A stretch of DNA of 64,000 nucleotides from Kribbella voronezhensis (GTDB taxonomy: Bacteria > Actinomycetota > Actinomycetes > Propionibacteriales > Kribbellaceae): NCBI RefSeq assembly GCF_004365175.1, contig NZ_SOCE01000001.1:3417403-3481402 (forward strand), given 5' to 3'. Position numbers and translations under genes: made by a program. The notes below the pieces were generated by a model. It worked only from the letters and a program-made list of their open reading frames with translations, ran no database searches and was not told where the DNA came from. This document shows, piece after piece, positions 16,606-25,434 of the stretch (positions within the stretch are counted from its first letter, which is position 1; the number at the start of each line of letters is the position of its first letter).

Positions 16606-17418
16606 TCAGCCCGCGAACAGCTCTTCGAGGACGGTGGCGACACCGTCCTCGTCGTTTGCCGGGCAGACGACATCCACCATCGCGAGGACTTCCGGGTGCG
16701 CGTTCGCCACGCCGTACGAGGTGCCGGCCCAGGCGAGCATCGGCAGATCGTTGAGCGAGTCCCCGAACGCGATCGTCTCGTCGGCCGCAATCCCTTGTTC
16801 TGCGGCGAAATCGGCCAGCATGGTGGCCTTCGAGACGCCACTGGCAGAGATCTCCACCAGGCTGTGGCCGCCGCTGTGACTGGCCGCGACGCGGTGCCCG
16901 ACCAGTGGGCTGATCCTGGCCAGCAGGTCGTCGGAGTGCCAACTGGGGTGGCGCACGAGGAGTTTGGCGGCCGGTTCGGCCAGTAGTTCCTCGAGTTCGG
17001 CGACCAGCGTGTCAGCGGGAGTGGGCCATCGGTTCAGGTATCTCGGTTCCTGTCCGTAACGGTTCGATCGCTCGATGGCGAACTCCACCTCGGGGATCTC
17101 CGTCCGGATCGCCCGGGCGACCTCCAGCGCGATCGCCGGATCGATCATCCGCGTCCGGATCGCCTTGCGCTGAACGACGTCGTAGAGAATGGCGCCGTTG
17201 GCAACGATCGCGACACCGTGCGCGCCGACCAGGTCGGCCAGGTCGTGCAGCCACCGAGGTGGCCGGGCGGTGACCATCACGAAAACACTTCCGGCTTCCT
17301 GGGCCGCGAGCACCGCGGCCTTGGTCCGCGGCGAGATGGTGCGGTCGTCGCGTACTAAGGTTCCGTCAAGATCTGTCGCGATCAGACGCGGCGGGCGGGG
17401 CGTTCTCTGCTCGGGCAC
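16606..17418 (-). CDS. HAD-superfamily hydrolase, Cof/YidA-like (270 aa)
   Basis: Type IIB HAD phosphatase. Motif I is ATDLDGTLV (nucleophile and acid/base Asp), motif II is MVTARP, a Lys lies in SGVSKATML and motif IV is AFGDSLNDLPML. Relatives dephosphorylate sugar phosphates, FMN or pyridoxal phosphate; the substrate is unknown. GTG 17418 is used, giving VPEQRTPRPP before motif I; a longer in-frame start lies upstream but reads non-conserved sequence. A second HAD gene of the same class lies nearby next to serS. Confidence 0.87.
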   Translation of the reverse strand: MPEQRTPRPPRLIATDLDGTLVRDDRTISPRTKAAVLAAQEAGSVFVMVTARPPRWLHDLADLVGAHGVAIVANGAILYDVVQRKAIRTRMIDPAIALEVARAIRTEIPEVEFAIERSNRYGQEPRYLNRWPTPADTLVAELEELLAEPAAKLLVRHPSWHSDDLLARISPLVGHRVAASHSGGHSLVEISASGVSKATMLADFAAEQGIAADETIAFGDSLNDLPMLAWAGTSYGVANAHPEVLAMVDVVCPANDEDGVATVLEELFAG

Positions 17419-17887
17419 CAGGCCACCGTATCCCGTCCTCGACGCGGCCCTAATACCCTCCCGGGACCTCTTTGCGCAACCATTTGGACATCGCTTTCCA
17501 TGCAATCTGATTGACCGTTGAACAACGTCACCAGACCGTTACGGCAGGATGCTGCAAAGGCAGCTAGTTCCCCTGCGCAGCAGGGTTTGTGCGTGATTTC
17601 ATGCGGTGGTCTAGCGGGAACCGGGGGCGATTCATCCGCGTCGTACGCCTGTTCCGGATCGCAAGATCTGGTGCAGCCCCATCCCGGCGAACAGCGTCGC
17701 GGAACTGATGCTGAATTTGGTGCAACCAAATCCACATCAGCGACGTCAACAGTAATGGATCGGTGCGTCTCGCGCCGGACGACAGGGTGGGTCGGCAACA
17801 GACGGGTCGGTCCATCAGCTAGTGGGCTCGAAGGTTCGAACGTCATTAACCGTTCGTTCACGCGAGTCCTGGAACTTGGGGAGCCAC
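17419..17887. other. 469-base divergent intergenic region
   Basis: No credible gene. It contains a perfect inverted repeat ATTTGGT-GCA-ACCAAAT (17715-17731) and CGAACG-N8-CGTTCG (17837-17856), the latter about 32 bases before the whiB start and able to overlap its promoter. Both are candidate regulator sites for the WhiB-HTH gene. The AT content is higher than in the coding neighbours. Confidence 0.5.
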
Positions 17888-18529
17888 ATGACTGTCAACA
17901 GCGCCACGATAGCGGGGCAAGGGAGCAGCGTCTCCCGAGCGGCTGTCGACACATCTTCCACCATGGAAGGGGCCATGACCGGCTGCGGTGCTCGGACGGA
18001 CATCTTCCAGCACCGCTTGATGGAAGAGCCACCACCTGCCTCCGCCACCCGGCGGACCAGGGAGCGCTACGAGCAACTGGTCCGCGAGGCCAAGGCGCTC
18101 TGCGCATCCTGCCCGCTGTTCACCGACTGCCTGTTCAGCGCGGTCGCCGAGCACGATGTCAGCGGTTTCGTCGCCGGGACCACGGCGGCGCAGCGCAGGT
18201 CGATGCGTAACCTGCTGGACGTCGAGGTGCAGGCCGACGACTTCGACCAGCTGGCCGGCGCCCGGGGGACGCGCCGCCCGGTGAGCCACGAAGAAGTACT
18301 ACGCCTGCGGACGCAGTACCCGAACGACAGCCTCGAATCCCTGGCCATGCGGCTGGGATGCTCGCTGTCGACGGTGAAGCGCCACCTGCGCAGGGCCCGG
18401 CGCGGCCAGAGCCCCGCCAGCAAGGCCCCGCGTCGCCGCCCGGAGGTCAGCGCCGTCCTGGACGCGTTCGACGCCGTGGTGGACCAGCCCTGCCAGGCGC
18501 CGCGACCCGGCACCACCCGCGTCGCCTGA
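17888..18529 (+). CDS. WhiB-family regulator fused to a C-terminal helix-turn-helix (213 aa)
   Basis: WhiB-like iron-sulfur protein. The four cluster cysteines are C33, C72, C75 and C81 (C-x38-C-x2-C-x5-C), followed by SGFVAGTT in place of the usual G[IV]WGG turn, so the tryptophan is missing. Unusually, residues about 140-180 add a helix-turn-helix (SLESLAMRLGCSLSTVKRHLRRARRG) like sigma region 4 or LuxR domains, with a basic tail. Wbl proteins usually work by binding sigma A; a built-in DNA-binding domain suggests direct promoter binding. ATG 17888 has GGGGAG upstream. The long regulated upstream region fits a control gene. Confidence 0.85.
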   Translation: MTVNSATIAGQGSSVSRAAVDTSSTMEGAMTGCGARTDIFQHRLMEEPPPASATRRTRERYEQLVREAKALCASCPLFTDCLFSAVAEHDVSGFVAGTTAAQRRSMRNLLDVEVQADDFDQLAGARGTRRPVSHEEVLRLRTQYPNDSLESLAMRLGCSLSTVKRHLRRARRGQSPASKAPRRRPEVSAVLDAFDAVVDQPCQAPRPGTTRVA

Positions 18530-18583
18530 GAAAACCTGAACATCGGCACCTGATACTCGGCCCGCCAGCGGACTATCAGCAGC

Positions 18584-18625
18584 GAAGGCCCGAATCCCCT
18601 GCGGTCGCAGGAGGTTCGGGCCTTC
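18584..18625. terminator. Bidirectional hairpin terminator
   Basis: GAAGGCCCGAA (18584-18594) pairs perfectly with TTCGGGCCTTC (18615-18625), and CCTGCG/CGCAGG extends the stem inside. It lies between the convergent whiB-like and HAD genes. Confidence 0.75.
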
Positions 18626-18688
18626 GGCCTGTCCGGGGGACCATTCCATCAGGATCGAACAGCTGGTCCGGTCGTGCTTTGTGCGTTA

Positions 18689-19489
18689 CTAGAACCAGCG
18701 GTTGAGAACAGCGGCTACGCCGTCGTCCTGGACCGACTTGGTCACCTCGTCGGCGGCCACCTTCACCTCGTCGGGCGCGGAACCCATCGAGATGCCGAGC
18801 CCCGCGTAGACGAGCATCTCGATGTCGTTGCGCCCGTCGCCGATCGCCAGCAGATCGGCCGGGTCCAGGTCGTACTGCGCCAGCGCGACCTTCAGGCCGG
18901 TGCTCTTGTCCACGCCCTCGGGTGCGATGTCGAGCCAGGCCGTCCAGCCGACGAAGTAGCTGACCCCATGCAGCCCGAGCCGTCCGGCCAGGTCGACGAA
19001 GTCCGCCTCGGACGCCTCCGGATCGCGAATGATCAACCGGGTCACCGGTTCCGGCGCGAGCTCGGCGTCGCTGACCACGCGGATCGCCGCACCGGTGCCG
19101 AGATCGCCGTCCGGGAACGGCGCGGTCACCCGGTAGCCGTGGCGGCCCTCGCCGTGCTCCTCGACCGCCATCCGGGCGTTCGGAGCGTGCTCACGCACCG
19201 ACGCGATCACCGTCGACGGATCGAAGGTGCGCTCGTCGACCACCTCGCCGCTGGGATAACGGACGGTCCGCGCGCCGTTGCTGGCGACAACCAATCCGTC
19301 CCGCAGGCCGAGCAACTCGGCCACCGGCTTGGTGGTCTGGTAGGCCCGGCCGGTGGCGAGGATGATCGGCACCTGGCCGGCCGCCCGGCGTACGGCGTCG
19401 ATCACGGCCGACGAGATCCGCTCGTCGTGGTCGATCAACGTCCCATCGATGTCGAGGGCAACGGCCTTGGGCCGCCAGCCGTCGATCAT
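18689..19489 (-). CDS. HAD-superfamily hydrolase, Cof-like (266 aa)
   Basis: HAD phosphatase with motif [13 protein letters not shown], motif II ILATGR, a Lys in [11 protein letters not shown] and motif [14 protein letters not shown], and a large C2-type cap. It probably acts on a small phosphorylated metabolite. Its ATG overlaps the serS stop by 4 bases (ATGA), so it is translated with seryl-tRNA synthetase; this serS-HAD pairing is common in actinobacteria. It is related in type but not closely identical to the HAD gene at 16606. Confidence 0.88.
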   Translation of the reverse strand: MIDGWRPKAVALDIDGTLIDHDERISSAVIDAVRRAAGQVPIILATGRAYQTTKPVAELLGLRDGLVVASNGARTVRYPSGEVVDERTFDPSTVIASVREHAPNARMAVEEHGEGRHGYRVTAPFPDGDLGTGAAIRVVSDAELAPEPVTRLIIRDPEASEADFVDLAGRLGLHGVSYFVGWTAWLDIAPEGVDKSTGLKVALAQYDLDPADLLAIGDGRNDIEMLVYAGLGISMGSAPDEVKVAADEVTKSVQDDGVAAVLNRWF

Positions 19490-20760
19490 CTGGCCACCGG
19501 TTCGAGAACGTCACGGCCACCGACGTACGGCCGCAGCGCCGCCGGCACCCGGACCGAACCGTCCGCCTGCTGGTGCGTCTCCAGGATGGCGACGAGCCAG
19601 CGGGTGGTGGCCAGCGTTCCATTCAGCGTCGCGACCGGGCGGGTCCTGCCCTCGGCGTCGCGGTGCCGGATGTTCAGCCGGCGGGCCTGGTAGTCGGTGC
19701 AGTTCGAGGTCGACGTGAGCTCGCGGTACGCGCCCTGGGTCGGCACCCACGCCTCGCAGTCGAACTTCCGGTACGCCGACGTGCCGAGGTCACCGGTCGC
19801 GGTGTCGATCACCCGGTAGGCCAGTTCCATCTTGTCCAACATCTCCTTCTCCCAGCCGAGCAGCCGCTGGTGTTCGGCTTCGGCGTCCTCGAGGCTGCAG
19901 TAGGAGAACATCTCGACCTTGTCGAACTGGTGGACACGGATGATCCCGCGGGTGTCCTTGCCGTGCGAACCGGCTTCCCGGCGGTAGCAGGACGACCACC
20001 CGGCGTACCGGACCGGACCGTCGGACACGTCGATGATCTCGTCCATGTGGTAGCCGGCCAGCGGGACCTCCGACGTACCGACCAGGTAGAGCTCGGGCTC
20101 CTCCAGGCGGTAGACGTCGTCGTGGGCGTTCAGGTAGCCGGTGCCGCCCATCACCTCGGGCTTGACCAGGGTCGGCGTGATCATCGGGGTGAAGCCGTTC
20201 TCCACCGCCTGGGCGATCGCCAACTGGAGCATGCCGAGCTGGAGCAGCGCGCCGACGCCCTTGAGGAAGTAGAAGCGCGCGCCGGAGATCTTCGCTCCGC
20301 GCTCCATGTCGATCGCGCCCAGCAGTTCACCGAGCTCGAGGTGGTCGCGGGGCTCGAAGCCCTCGGCCGCGAAGTCGCGCGGCTTGCCGATCTCCTCGAT
20401 GACGACGAAGTCCTTCTCGCCGCCGACCGGGGCCTCGTCGGAGACCAGGTTCGGCAGGCCGCGGGAGAGCTCGTCGAAGCGCGCCTCGGCCTCGTTCGCC
20501 GCGGCCTCGGTCGCCTTCACCTCGGCGGACAGCGTCTTGGTCCGCTCCAGCAAGGCGGTCCGCTCGTCGCCCTTGGCCTGGGCGACCTGCTTGCCGAGCC
20601 CCTTCTGCTCGGCGCGCAACGATTCGAACGCCGCGATGGACGATCGACGATCACCGTCGGCCGCCAGCACCTGGTCGACCAGGTCGGTACTCTCGCCACG
20701 CTTGGTCAGGGCCGCACGGACGACATCGGGGTTCTCACGGAGCAATTTGGCATCGATCAC
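19486..20760 (-). CDS. serS: Seryl-tRNA synthetase (424 aa)
   Basis: Class II aminoacyl-tRNA synthetase charging tRNA-Ser. The N-terminal [20 protein letters not shown] leads into the long antiparallel coiled coil (about residues 30-100). Motif 2 is [18 protein letters not shown] with the HQFDKVE block, and motif 3 includes [13 protein letters not shown]. The GTG at 20760 gives the standard N-terminus; the frame stays open upstream but without family sequence. It is followed by an overlapping HAD phosphatase gene. Confidence 0.95.
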   Translation of the reverse strand: MIDAKLLRENPDVVRAALTKRGESTDLVDQVLAADGDRRSSIAAFESLRAEQKGLGKQVAQAKGDERTALLERTKTLSAEVKATEAAANEAEARFDELSRGLPNLVSDEAPVGGEKDFVVIEEIGKPRDFAAEGFEPRDHLELGELLGAIDMERGAKISGARFYFLKGVGALLQLGMLQLAIAQAVENGFTPMITPTLVKPEVMGGTGYLNAHDDVYRLEEPELYLVGTSEVPLAGYHMDEIIDVSDGPVRYAGWSSCYRREAGSHGKDTRGIIRVHQFDKVEMFSYCSLEDAEAEHQRLLGWEKEMLDKMELAYRVIDTATGDLGTSAYRKFDCEAWVPTQGAYRELTSTSNCTDYQARRLNIRHRDAEGRTRPVATLNGTLATTRWLVAILETHQQADGSVRVPAALRPYVGGRDVLEPVAR

Positions 20761-20835
20761 ACCGGAAGAGTATCGGGGCGTGTCTGAACCGGCGAAGTCT
20801 ATTCGGGATGATGGGCTGGCACCAGCCGGGCAGAC

Positions 20836-22455
20836 ATGCGTTTTCGAGGGGGTTTCGAGCGGCCGATGAATCATCATCCACCCAGTCAGCTCGGCCGTGC
20901 GCTCACGGTGGTGCTGGGTGTTCTCCCGTTCACGATCATCACCTTGCTGGTCTTCGGCGACTGGCCGCCGCTGCGCCGCTGGGACCTGTCGGTCGCCGCC
21001 GAGATCGCGGAGTACGGCGCTGCGCACCAGAACGTCGTGAGGTTCTGGGAGATCGTTGCTGCGATCACTGTGCCGTGGACCGCGCGCGGGATCATCGTGG
21101 TGGTGGCGGCGTATCTGTGGCACCGCCGGGCGCGGCTGCTGGCTCTCTGGCTGGTGGTGTCAGCGGGGGCCGAGCTAGGGCTGGCGCAGGCCGTGCAGCA
21201 CATCTTCGACCGGCCACGACCCGCCCAGATGCTCGTCGAGGCGGACGGCGGGTCATACGTGTCCGGCCACGCCACCGCTGCCTTCGTGCTCGCCGGCGCG
21301 CTGGGCGTGGTGCTGCCGTCCGTGCGCGGCTGGCGGCGGCGGTTTCGCCTGCTGGTCACCCTGCCGACCATTGCCGTCGTCTGGATCGTCTCGGTGGACC
21401 GCGTCGTCCTGGACGTGCAGTACGTCTCCGATGTCCTCGGCGGCTGGGCCCTCGGCCTCGCGATCCTGACCGCCACTTCCATCGGCTTCGGCCTCCGGCC
21501 CGGCCTGCGCCGCCGCAGGCGACGGACCGTCGCCGACGGCGACTGGTCCGCACCACCGCGCGCGGCGGTGATCGTCAATCCGATCAAGGTCGGCGACGGA
21601 GTCGCGTTCCGGCGAAAACTCACCCGGGCGCTGGCCCTCCGCGGGTACGACGATCCGCTCTGGCTGGAGACCCGGATCGACGACGCCGGGAACGCGATGG
21701 CCAAGCGGGCGATCGAGAACGAATCGGACCTGGTCCTGGTGGCCGGCGGCGACGGCACGGTCCGGGTGGTCTGCGCGGCACTGGCCAACACCGGCATCCC
21801 GGTCGGCGTGATCCCGGCGGGAACCGGCAATCTGCTGGCCCGCAACCTGCACATCCCGCTCGATCTGGACGACGCCCTGGAACGGATCCTGGACGGCCGG
21901 GACCGCCGGATCGACCTGGTGACGGTGCGCGGCGACGGGCTCGACACCGACCGGTTCGCGGTGATGGCCGGCCTCGGCCTGGACGCCGCGATCATCTCGG
22001 AGGCGCCGCCGCACCTGAAAGCGCAGATCGGCTGGACGGCGTACCTGGTCTCGGCGGCGAAGAACATCAACCATCCGTCTGTACAGGTGCGGATCAAGCT
22101 GGACGACGCCGAGCCGGTGGAGCGCAGGGTCCGCACCGTCGTGATCGGCAACGTGGGCATGTTGCAGGCGAACATCCCGCTGCTGCCCGACGCCCGGCCC
22201 GACGACGGCCTGATCGACGTGGTGGTGATCGCGCCGCGCCGGGTCACGCAGTGGCCGCTGGTGTTCTGGCGGGTGATGACCCGGACCAAGCGGACCGAGA
22301 TGTACCTCGAACGCTTCACCGGCCGGAAGGTGGAGATCACGGCGGCAGTGGCCGTCCAGCGTCAGCTCGACGGCGACGGGATCGGCCCGGGCCGGTCGCT
22401 CACGGCCGAGGTCGAGCCGGGCTCACTGGTGGTCCGGGTCCCCAAGCGCCGGTGA
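20836..22455 (+). CDS. Fusion of PAP2-type phosphatase domain and diacylglycerol kinase-like lipid kinase (539 aa)
   Basis: The N-terminal half is a membrane PAP2-fold domain with about five helices. Its motifs are degenerate: QHIFDRPRP has Gln121 where Lys is expected, SGH at 143-145 is kept, but [12 protein letters not shown] has Gln195 where the nucleophile His should be (D199 kept), so it may lack phosphatase activity. The C-terminal half (from about residue 245) is a DAGK catalytic domain with GGDGT at 304-308 and [12 protein letters not shown], as in YegS/BmrU and sphingosine kinases. It probably phosphorylates a membrane lipid. ATG 20836 and ATG 20866 are both possible starts. Its 3' end overlaps the convergent DUF4446 gene by 33 bases. 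Confidence 0.87.
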   Translation: MRFRGGFERPMNHHPPSQLGRALTVVLGVLPFTIITLLVFGDWPPLRRWDLSVAAEIAEYGAAHQNVVRFWEIVAAITVPWTARGIIVVVAAYLWHRRARLLALWLVVSAGAELGLAQAVQHIFDRPRPAQMLVEADGGSYVSGHATAAFVLAGALGVVLPSVRGWRRRFRLLVTLPTIAVVWIVSVDRVVLDVQYVSDVLGGWALGLAILTATSIGFGLRPGLRRRRRRTVADGDWSAPPRAAVIVNPIKVGDGVAFRRKLTRALALRGYDDPLWLETRIDDAGNAMAKRAIENESDLVLVAGGDGTVRVVCAALANTGIPVGVIPAGTGNLLARNLHIPLDLDDALERILDGRDRRIDLVTVRGDGLDTDRFAVMAGLGLDAAIISEAPPHLKAQIGWTAYLVSAAKNINHPSVQVRIKLDDAEPVERRVRTVVIGNVGMLQANIPLLPDARPDDGLIDVVVIAPRRVTQWPLVFWRVMTRTKRTEMYLERFTGRKVEITAAVAVQRQLDGDGIGPGRSLTAEVEPGSLVVRVPKRR

Positions 22456-22941
22456 CGCCTCCTTGCGGAGCGTCTCGATCGCCTCTTCCTCCTCCGGCGA
22501 CAGCTTCGAATCGCTCTCGAAGCCGGAGACCTCTTTGGCGTACGAGCGGGCGTCGTTGCGGCTGTTGATCGAGGTGAGGACGACGCCGTCGCCGTTGTCG
22601 TCGAGCAGCGCCATCGACCAGGACAGCCGGCCGCCCATGTCGCCGTACGCGTCGTAGCGGACGACGGCGAGGTGCTGCAGCGTCTCCCGCAGCTCGCTGC
22701 GGGCGTCCTCCAGTTCCTTGCTGAGCCTGCGCAGCTCGGACTTCACCGTGCCCGGCTTCTGCGGCTCCTGGAACTGTGGCTCGGCTTGCTGCTGCGGTGC
22801 CGGGACAGGGCTCGCAGGCAGCTTCTGCGTGGTCTTGGGAGCACCGGACTGCGCCCGGAGCGCCTGGATGGCGAACACGAGGGCCAGGACCGCCACGAAC
22901 AGGGCGGCGATCCCGAAAGCACCGGCTAACGTCGAAGACAC
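22423..22941 (-). CDS. DUF4446-family membrane-anchored protein (172 aa)
   Basis: N-terminal membrane helix (about residues 8-30), a Pro/Gln-rich linker, a short coiled coil (KSELRRLSKELEDARSEL) and the conserved DUF4446 block VVRYDAYGDMGGRLSWSMALLDDNGDGVVLTSI. Family function is unknown; it occurs in Gram-positive bacteria, often near chromosome-partition or serS genes. It converges on and overlaps the lipid-kinase gene by 33 bases, so the two transcripts can pair at their 3' ends. Confidence 0.85.
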   Translation of the reverse strand: MSSTLAGAFGIAALFVAVLALVFAIQALRAQSGAPKTTQKLPASPVPAPQQQAEPQFQEPQKPGTVKSELRRLSKELEDARSELRETLQHLAVVRYDAYGDMGGRLSWSMALLDDNGDGVVLTSINSRNDARSYAKEVSGFESDSKLSPEEEEAIETLRKEASPALGDPDHQ

Positions 22942-23065
22942 GGGTGGCAGCCTAATGGCTCACGGTGGCGCAATCAGCATCAGCGCGGGTGATCAGGCGG
23001 ATGCACTGCGTGAGAACGACAGGTCCGAATCGGTGATTTCCTGCTGGGCCACGTAGATTCGCAGC

Positions 23066-23782
23066 GTGACTCATTTGCCTGACCCAGGTCCGCAACCAGG
23101 CGTGCACGATCTCGGCTACGCCCGGCTCGACACCGACCGGCTGGAGCGCACCGGCGACGCCGAGGTCGTCTACGGCGCCGGCAAAACGCCCACTCAGGTC
23201 GTCGAACTGCTCCGCACCCTGCACGACACCCACCCCGATCACGCCGTGCTCGCGACCCGCTTGACCGTCGAGGCACAGGAAGCCGTCGCGGCCGCCTTGC
23301 CGGAGGCGGTCGTGGATCCCGTCGGCCGTACTGCGGTGCTCGGCTCACCGCCGGTACTACGCGGCACGGTCGCCGTGGTTGCCGCTGGTACTTCGGACGC
23401 GCCGGTCGCGGCGGAGGCTGCGACTACGGTGCAGGTCTTCGGAGCCGGCGTGGACCTGATCACCGATGTCGGTGTCGCCGGGCTGCACCGGATTCTGGGA
23501 GTGCGTGAGCGACTGGACGCCGCCGACTGCCTGATCGTGGTGGCCGGGATGGAAGGTGCGCTGCCCAGCGTTGTCGGCGGGCTCGTCGGGGTGCCGCTGG
23601 TCGCAGTACCGACGTCTGTCGGGTACGGCGCTTCCTTCGGCGGGGTGGCTGCGCTGCTGGGGATGCTCAACTCGTGTGCGCCGGGAGTGACCGTGGTGAA
23701 CATCGACAACGGGTTCGGGGCCGGGGTGTTCGCGGCTCGGGTCGCGCGCCGCGCGGCACCGGCGGAGGTGAAGACGCAGTGA
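23066..23782 (+). CDS. larB: LarB, nickel-pincer cofactor biosynthesis protein (238 aa)
   Basis: Homologue of LarB (AIRC-like fold), which carboxylates and hydrolyses nicotinic acid adenine dinucleotide to start the nickel-pincer nucleotide cofactor of lactate racemase. Conserved features are VVYGAGKTPTQ near residue 35, VVAAGTSDAPVA, the VIVVAGMEGALPSVVGGLV-like segment and the glycine-rich PTSVGYGASFGG loop. The GTG start at 23066 follows a short gap. It overlaps larC by 4 bases (GTGA). Confidence 0.9.
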   Translation: MTHLPDPGPQPGVHDLGYARLDTDRLERTGDAEVVYGAGKTPTQVVELLRTLHDTHPDHAVLATRLTVEAQEAVAAALPEAVVDPVGRTAVLGSPPVLRGTVAVVAAGTSDAPVAAEAATTVQVFGAGVDLITDVGVAGLHRILGVRERLDAADCLIVVAGMEGALPSVVGGLVGVPLVAVPTSVGYGASFGGVAALLGMLNSCAPGVTVVNIDNGFGAGVFAARVARRAAPAEVKTQ

Positions 23783-25110
23783 GGGTCGCCTGGATCGACT
23801 GCTCCGCCGGGGCCTCGGGCGACATGCTCCTCGGTGCTTTCCTGAGCGCCGGCGCAGACCGTGAACTCGTGAACGCTGCAGTGCGCGCGGTAGACCCGTC
23901 CCTGTCGGTGACCGTCGAACAGACCAGCCGCCACCAGATCGCCGCCACCAAGGCATCGGTCCGAGTCGACGGCGAACTGCACCCCGAGAACTCAGCTCCT
24001 TCGTCGCCGGCCGGGGAACAGTCGCCTGCTGCCGCCGGAAGCGAGGTCGGCCACGGGCATGGGCACGACGAGGCTGGGCACGGCCACGGGCATGACCAGG
24101 TCGGGCATGGGCATGGACATGGCGGGGGTGGTGGTGGGCCGACGCGGACGTGGGCTGCGGTTCGGGAGTTGATCCAGGGTGCTGAGCTGGCGGATGCCGT
24201 GCGGGAGCGGGCCCTGGACACCTTCGCCCGGTTGGCTCGGGCCGAGGCGGCTGCGCATGGGGTCGAGCCGGATGCGGTGCATTTCCATGAGGTCGGCGCG
24301 CTCGATGCGATCGCCGACATCGTCGGGGTAGCGGCGGCATCTGTCTCGTTGGAGCTCGACCGGATCGTGGTTTCGACGATCTCGCTCGGTGGCGGGCGTC
24401 AGGTGCGCGGGCAGCACGGCGGCATCCCGGTGCCCGGCCCCGCGGTACTGCATCTGCTCGCCGAAGCGGACGCTCCGGTCGTCGGTGGCACCGCGCCGTA
24501 CGAGATGACCACGCCGACCGGGGCCGCGTTGCTGTCCTCGCTGGCCGACGAGTTCGGGCTGATGCCGCCGATGCGGATCCAGCAGACCGGCGTCGGCGCG
24601 GGCGGGCGGGACCCGATCGAGGTACCGAACATCGTCCGGGTGGTGATCGGCGAGTCCGTCGAGCAGCCCGGCACCGAGGTCGTCTACGAGACCAATGTCG
24701 ACGATCTGGATCCGCGGATCTGGCCGCAGGTGCTGGCGCGGCTGATGGAGGCCGGCGCGGCGGACGCGTGGCTGACCCCGATCCTGATGAAGAAGGGGCG
24801 GCCCGCGCACACCCTCTCGGTGCTGGTGAGCCGGCCGAACGCCGAGGTCGTCCGGGCGGTGATCCTCGCCGAGACGTCGGCGATCGGGCTCCGCGAGTTC
24901 GACATCCGCAAGCATGCGGCCGACCGGGAGTTCGCCAGTGTCGACGTCGACGGACAGCGGATCCACGTCAAGATCGCCCGGTACGGCGGTCAGGTGGTCA
25001 ACGTGCAACCGGAGTACGACGACGTCGTCGCGGCCGCGTCGGTGCTGAAGCGCCCGGTGAAGAACGTGCTGGCCAAGGCGATCGCCGCCGGCCACGACCT
25101 CTGGAGCTAG
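23779..25110 (+). CDS. larC: LarC, nickel insertion protein for the pincer cofactor (443 aa)
   Basis: CTP-dependent nickel insertase that completes the nickel-pincer cofactor. It starts MRVAWIDCSAGASGDMLLGAFL. A histidine-rich stretch about residues 91-117 alternates Gly-His and is a likely nickel store. The C-terminal half has VYETNVDDLDPRIWPQVL and MKKGRPAHTLSVL. In lactobacilli larC is split by programmed frameshifting; here it is one frame. The GTG at 23779 overlaps the larB stop. Neither larE nor larA is in the window, so the cofactor user is encoded elsewhere. Confidence 0.92.
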   Translation: MRVAWIDCSAGASGDMLLGAFLSAGADRELVNAAVRAVDPSLSVTVEQTSRHQIAATKASVRVDGELHPENSAPSSPAGEQSPAAAGSEVGHGHGHDEAGHGHGHDQVGHGHGHGGGGGGPTRTWAAVRELIQGAELADAVRERALDTFARLARAEAAAHGVEPDAVHFHEVGALDAIADIVGVAAASVSLELDRIVVSTISLGGGRQVRGQHGGIPVPGPAVLHLLAEADAPVVGGTAPYEMTTPTGAALLSSLADEFGLMPPMRIQQTGVGAGGRDPIEVPNIVRVVIGESVEQPGTEVVYETNVDDLDPRIWPQVLARLMEAGAADAWLTPILMKKGRPAHTLSVLVSRPNAEVVRAVILAETSAIGLREFDIRKHAADREFASVDVDGQRIHVKIARYGGQVVNVQPEYDDVVAAASVLKRPVKNVLAKAIAAGHDLWS

Positions 25111-25424
25111 CGGCCGGAGTACGGCGGGGCGAAGAAGACGAGCAGGGCCAGGTCCTCGGTGATGTCGACGAAGCGGTGTTCTTCCTCGGCCGGGACGAAC
25201 AGCACATCACCGGGACCGACCTGCTCGGATCCGCTCGGCGTCACGAAGGTCGCCCGGCCGGTGGTGACCACGTAGATCTCGTCCTCGTGATGCGGCGCCT
25301 GGTCGTCGACCGCGCCCGCGAGCAGCGAGTACGTCCCCACCGACAGCGATTCGGTCCGCAGATGTTCCGCGAAGTGATTCGGCTCTGCCTTGTGGAAGAC
25401 GCCCGCGCCTGACAGCTTCTGCAT
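25107..25424 (-). CDS. Small cupin-domain protein (105 aa)
   Basis: Single conserved-barrel cupin. Motif 1 is HHEDEIYVVTTGRATF (G-x5-HxH-x3-4-E type: HHEDE) and motif 2 is PGDVLFVPAEEEHRF, giving the usual His/Glu metal ligands. It may be an enzyme or a ligand sensor; no substrate can be inferred. It converges on larC with a 4-base overlap. Confidence 0.82.
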   Translation of the reverse strand: MQKLSGAGVFHKAEPNHFAEHLRTESLSVGTYSLLAGAVDDQAPHHEDEIYVVTTGRATFVTPSGSEQVGPGDVLFVPAEEEHRFVDITEDLALLVFFAPPYSGR

Positions 25425-25434
25425 CCGGGAGATG

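Noticed and set aside
17831-17845. GGTTCGAAC resembling a tRNA T-loop
   Set aside because: No acceptor stem, D-arm or anticodon arm can be formed around it.
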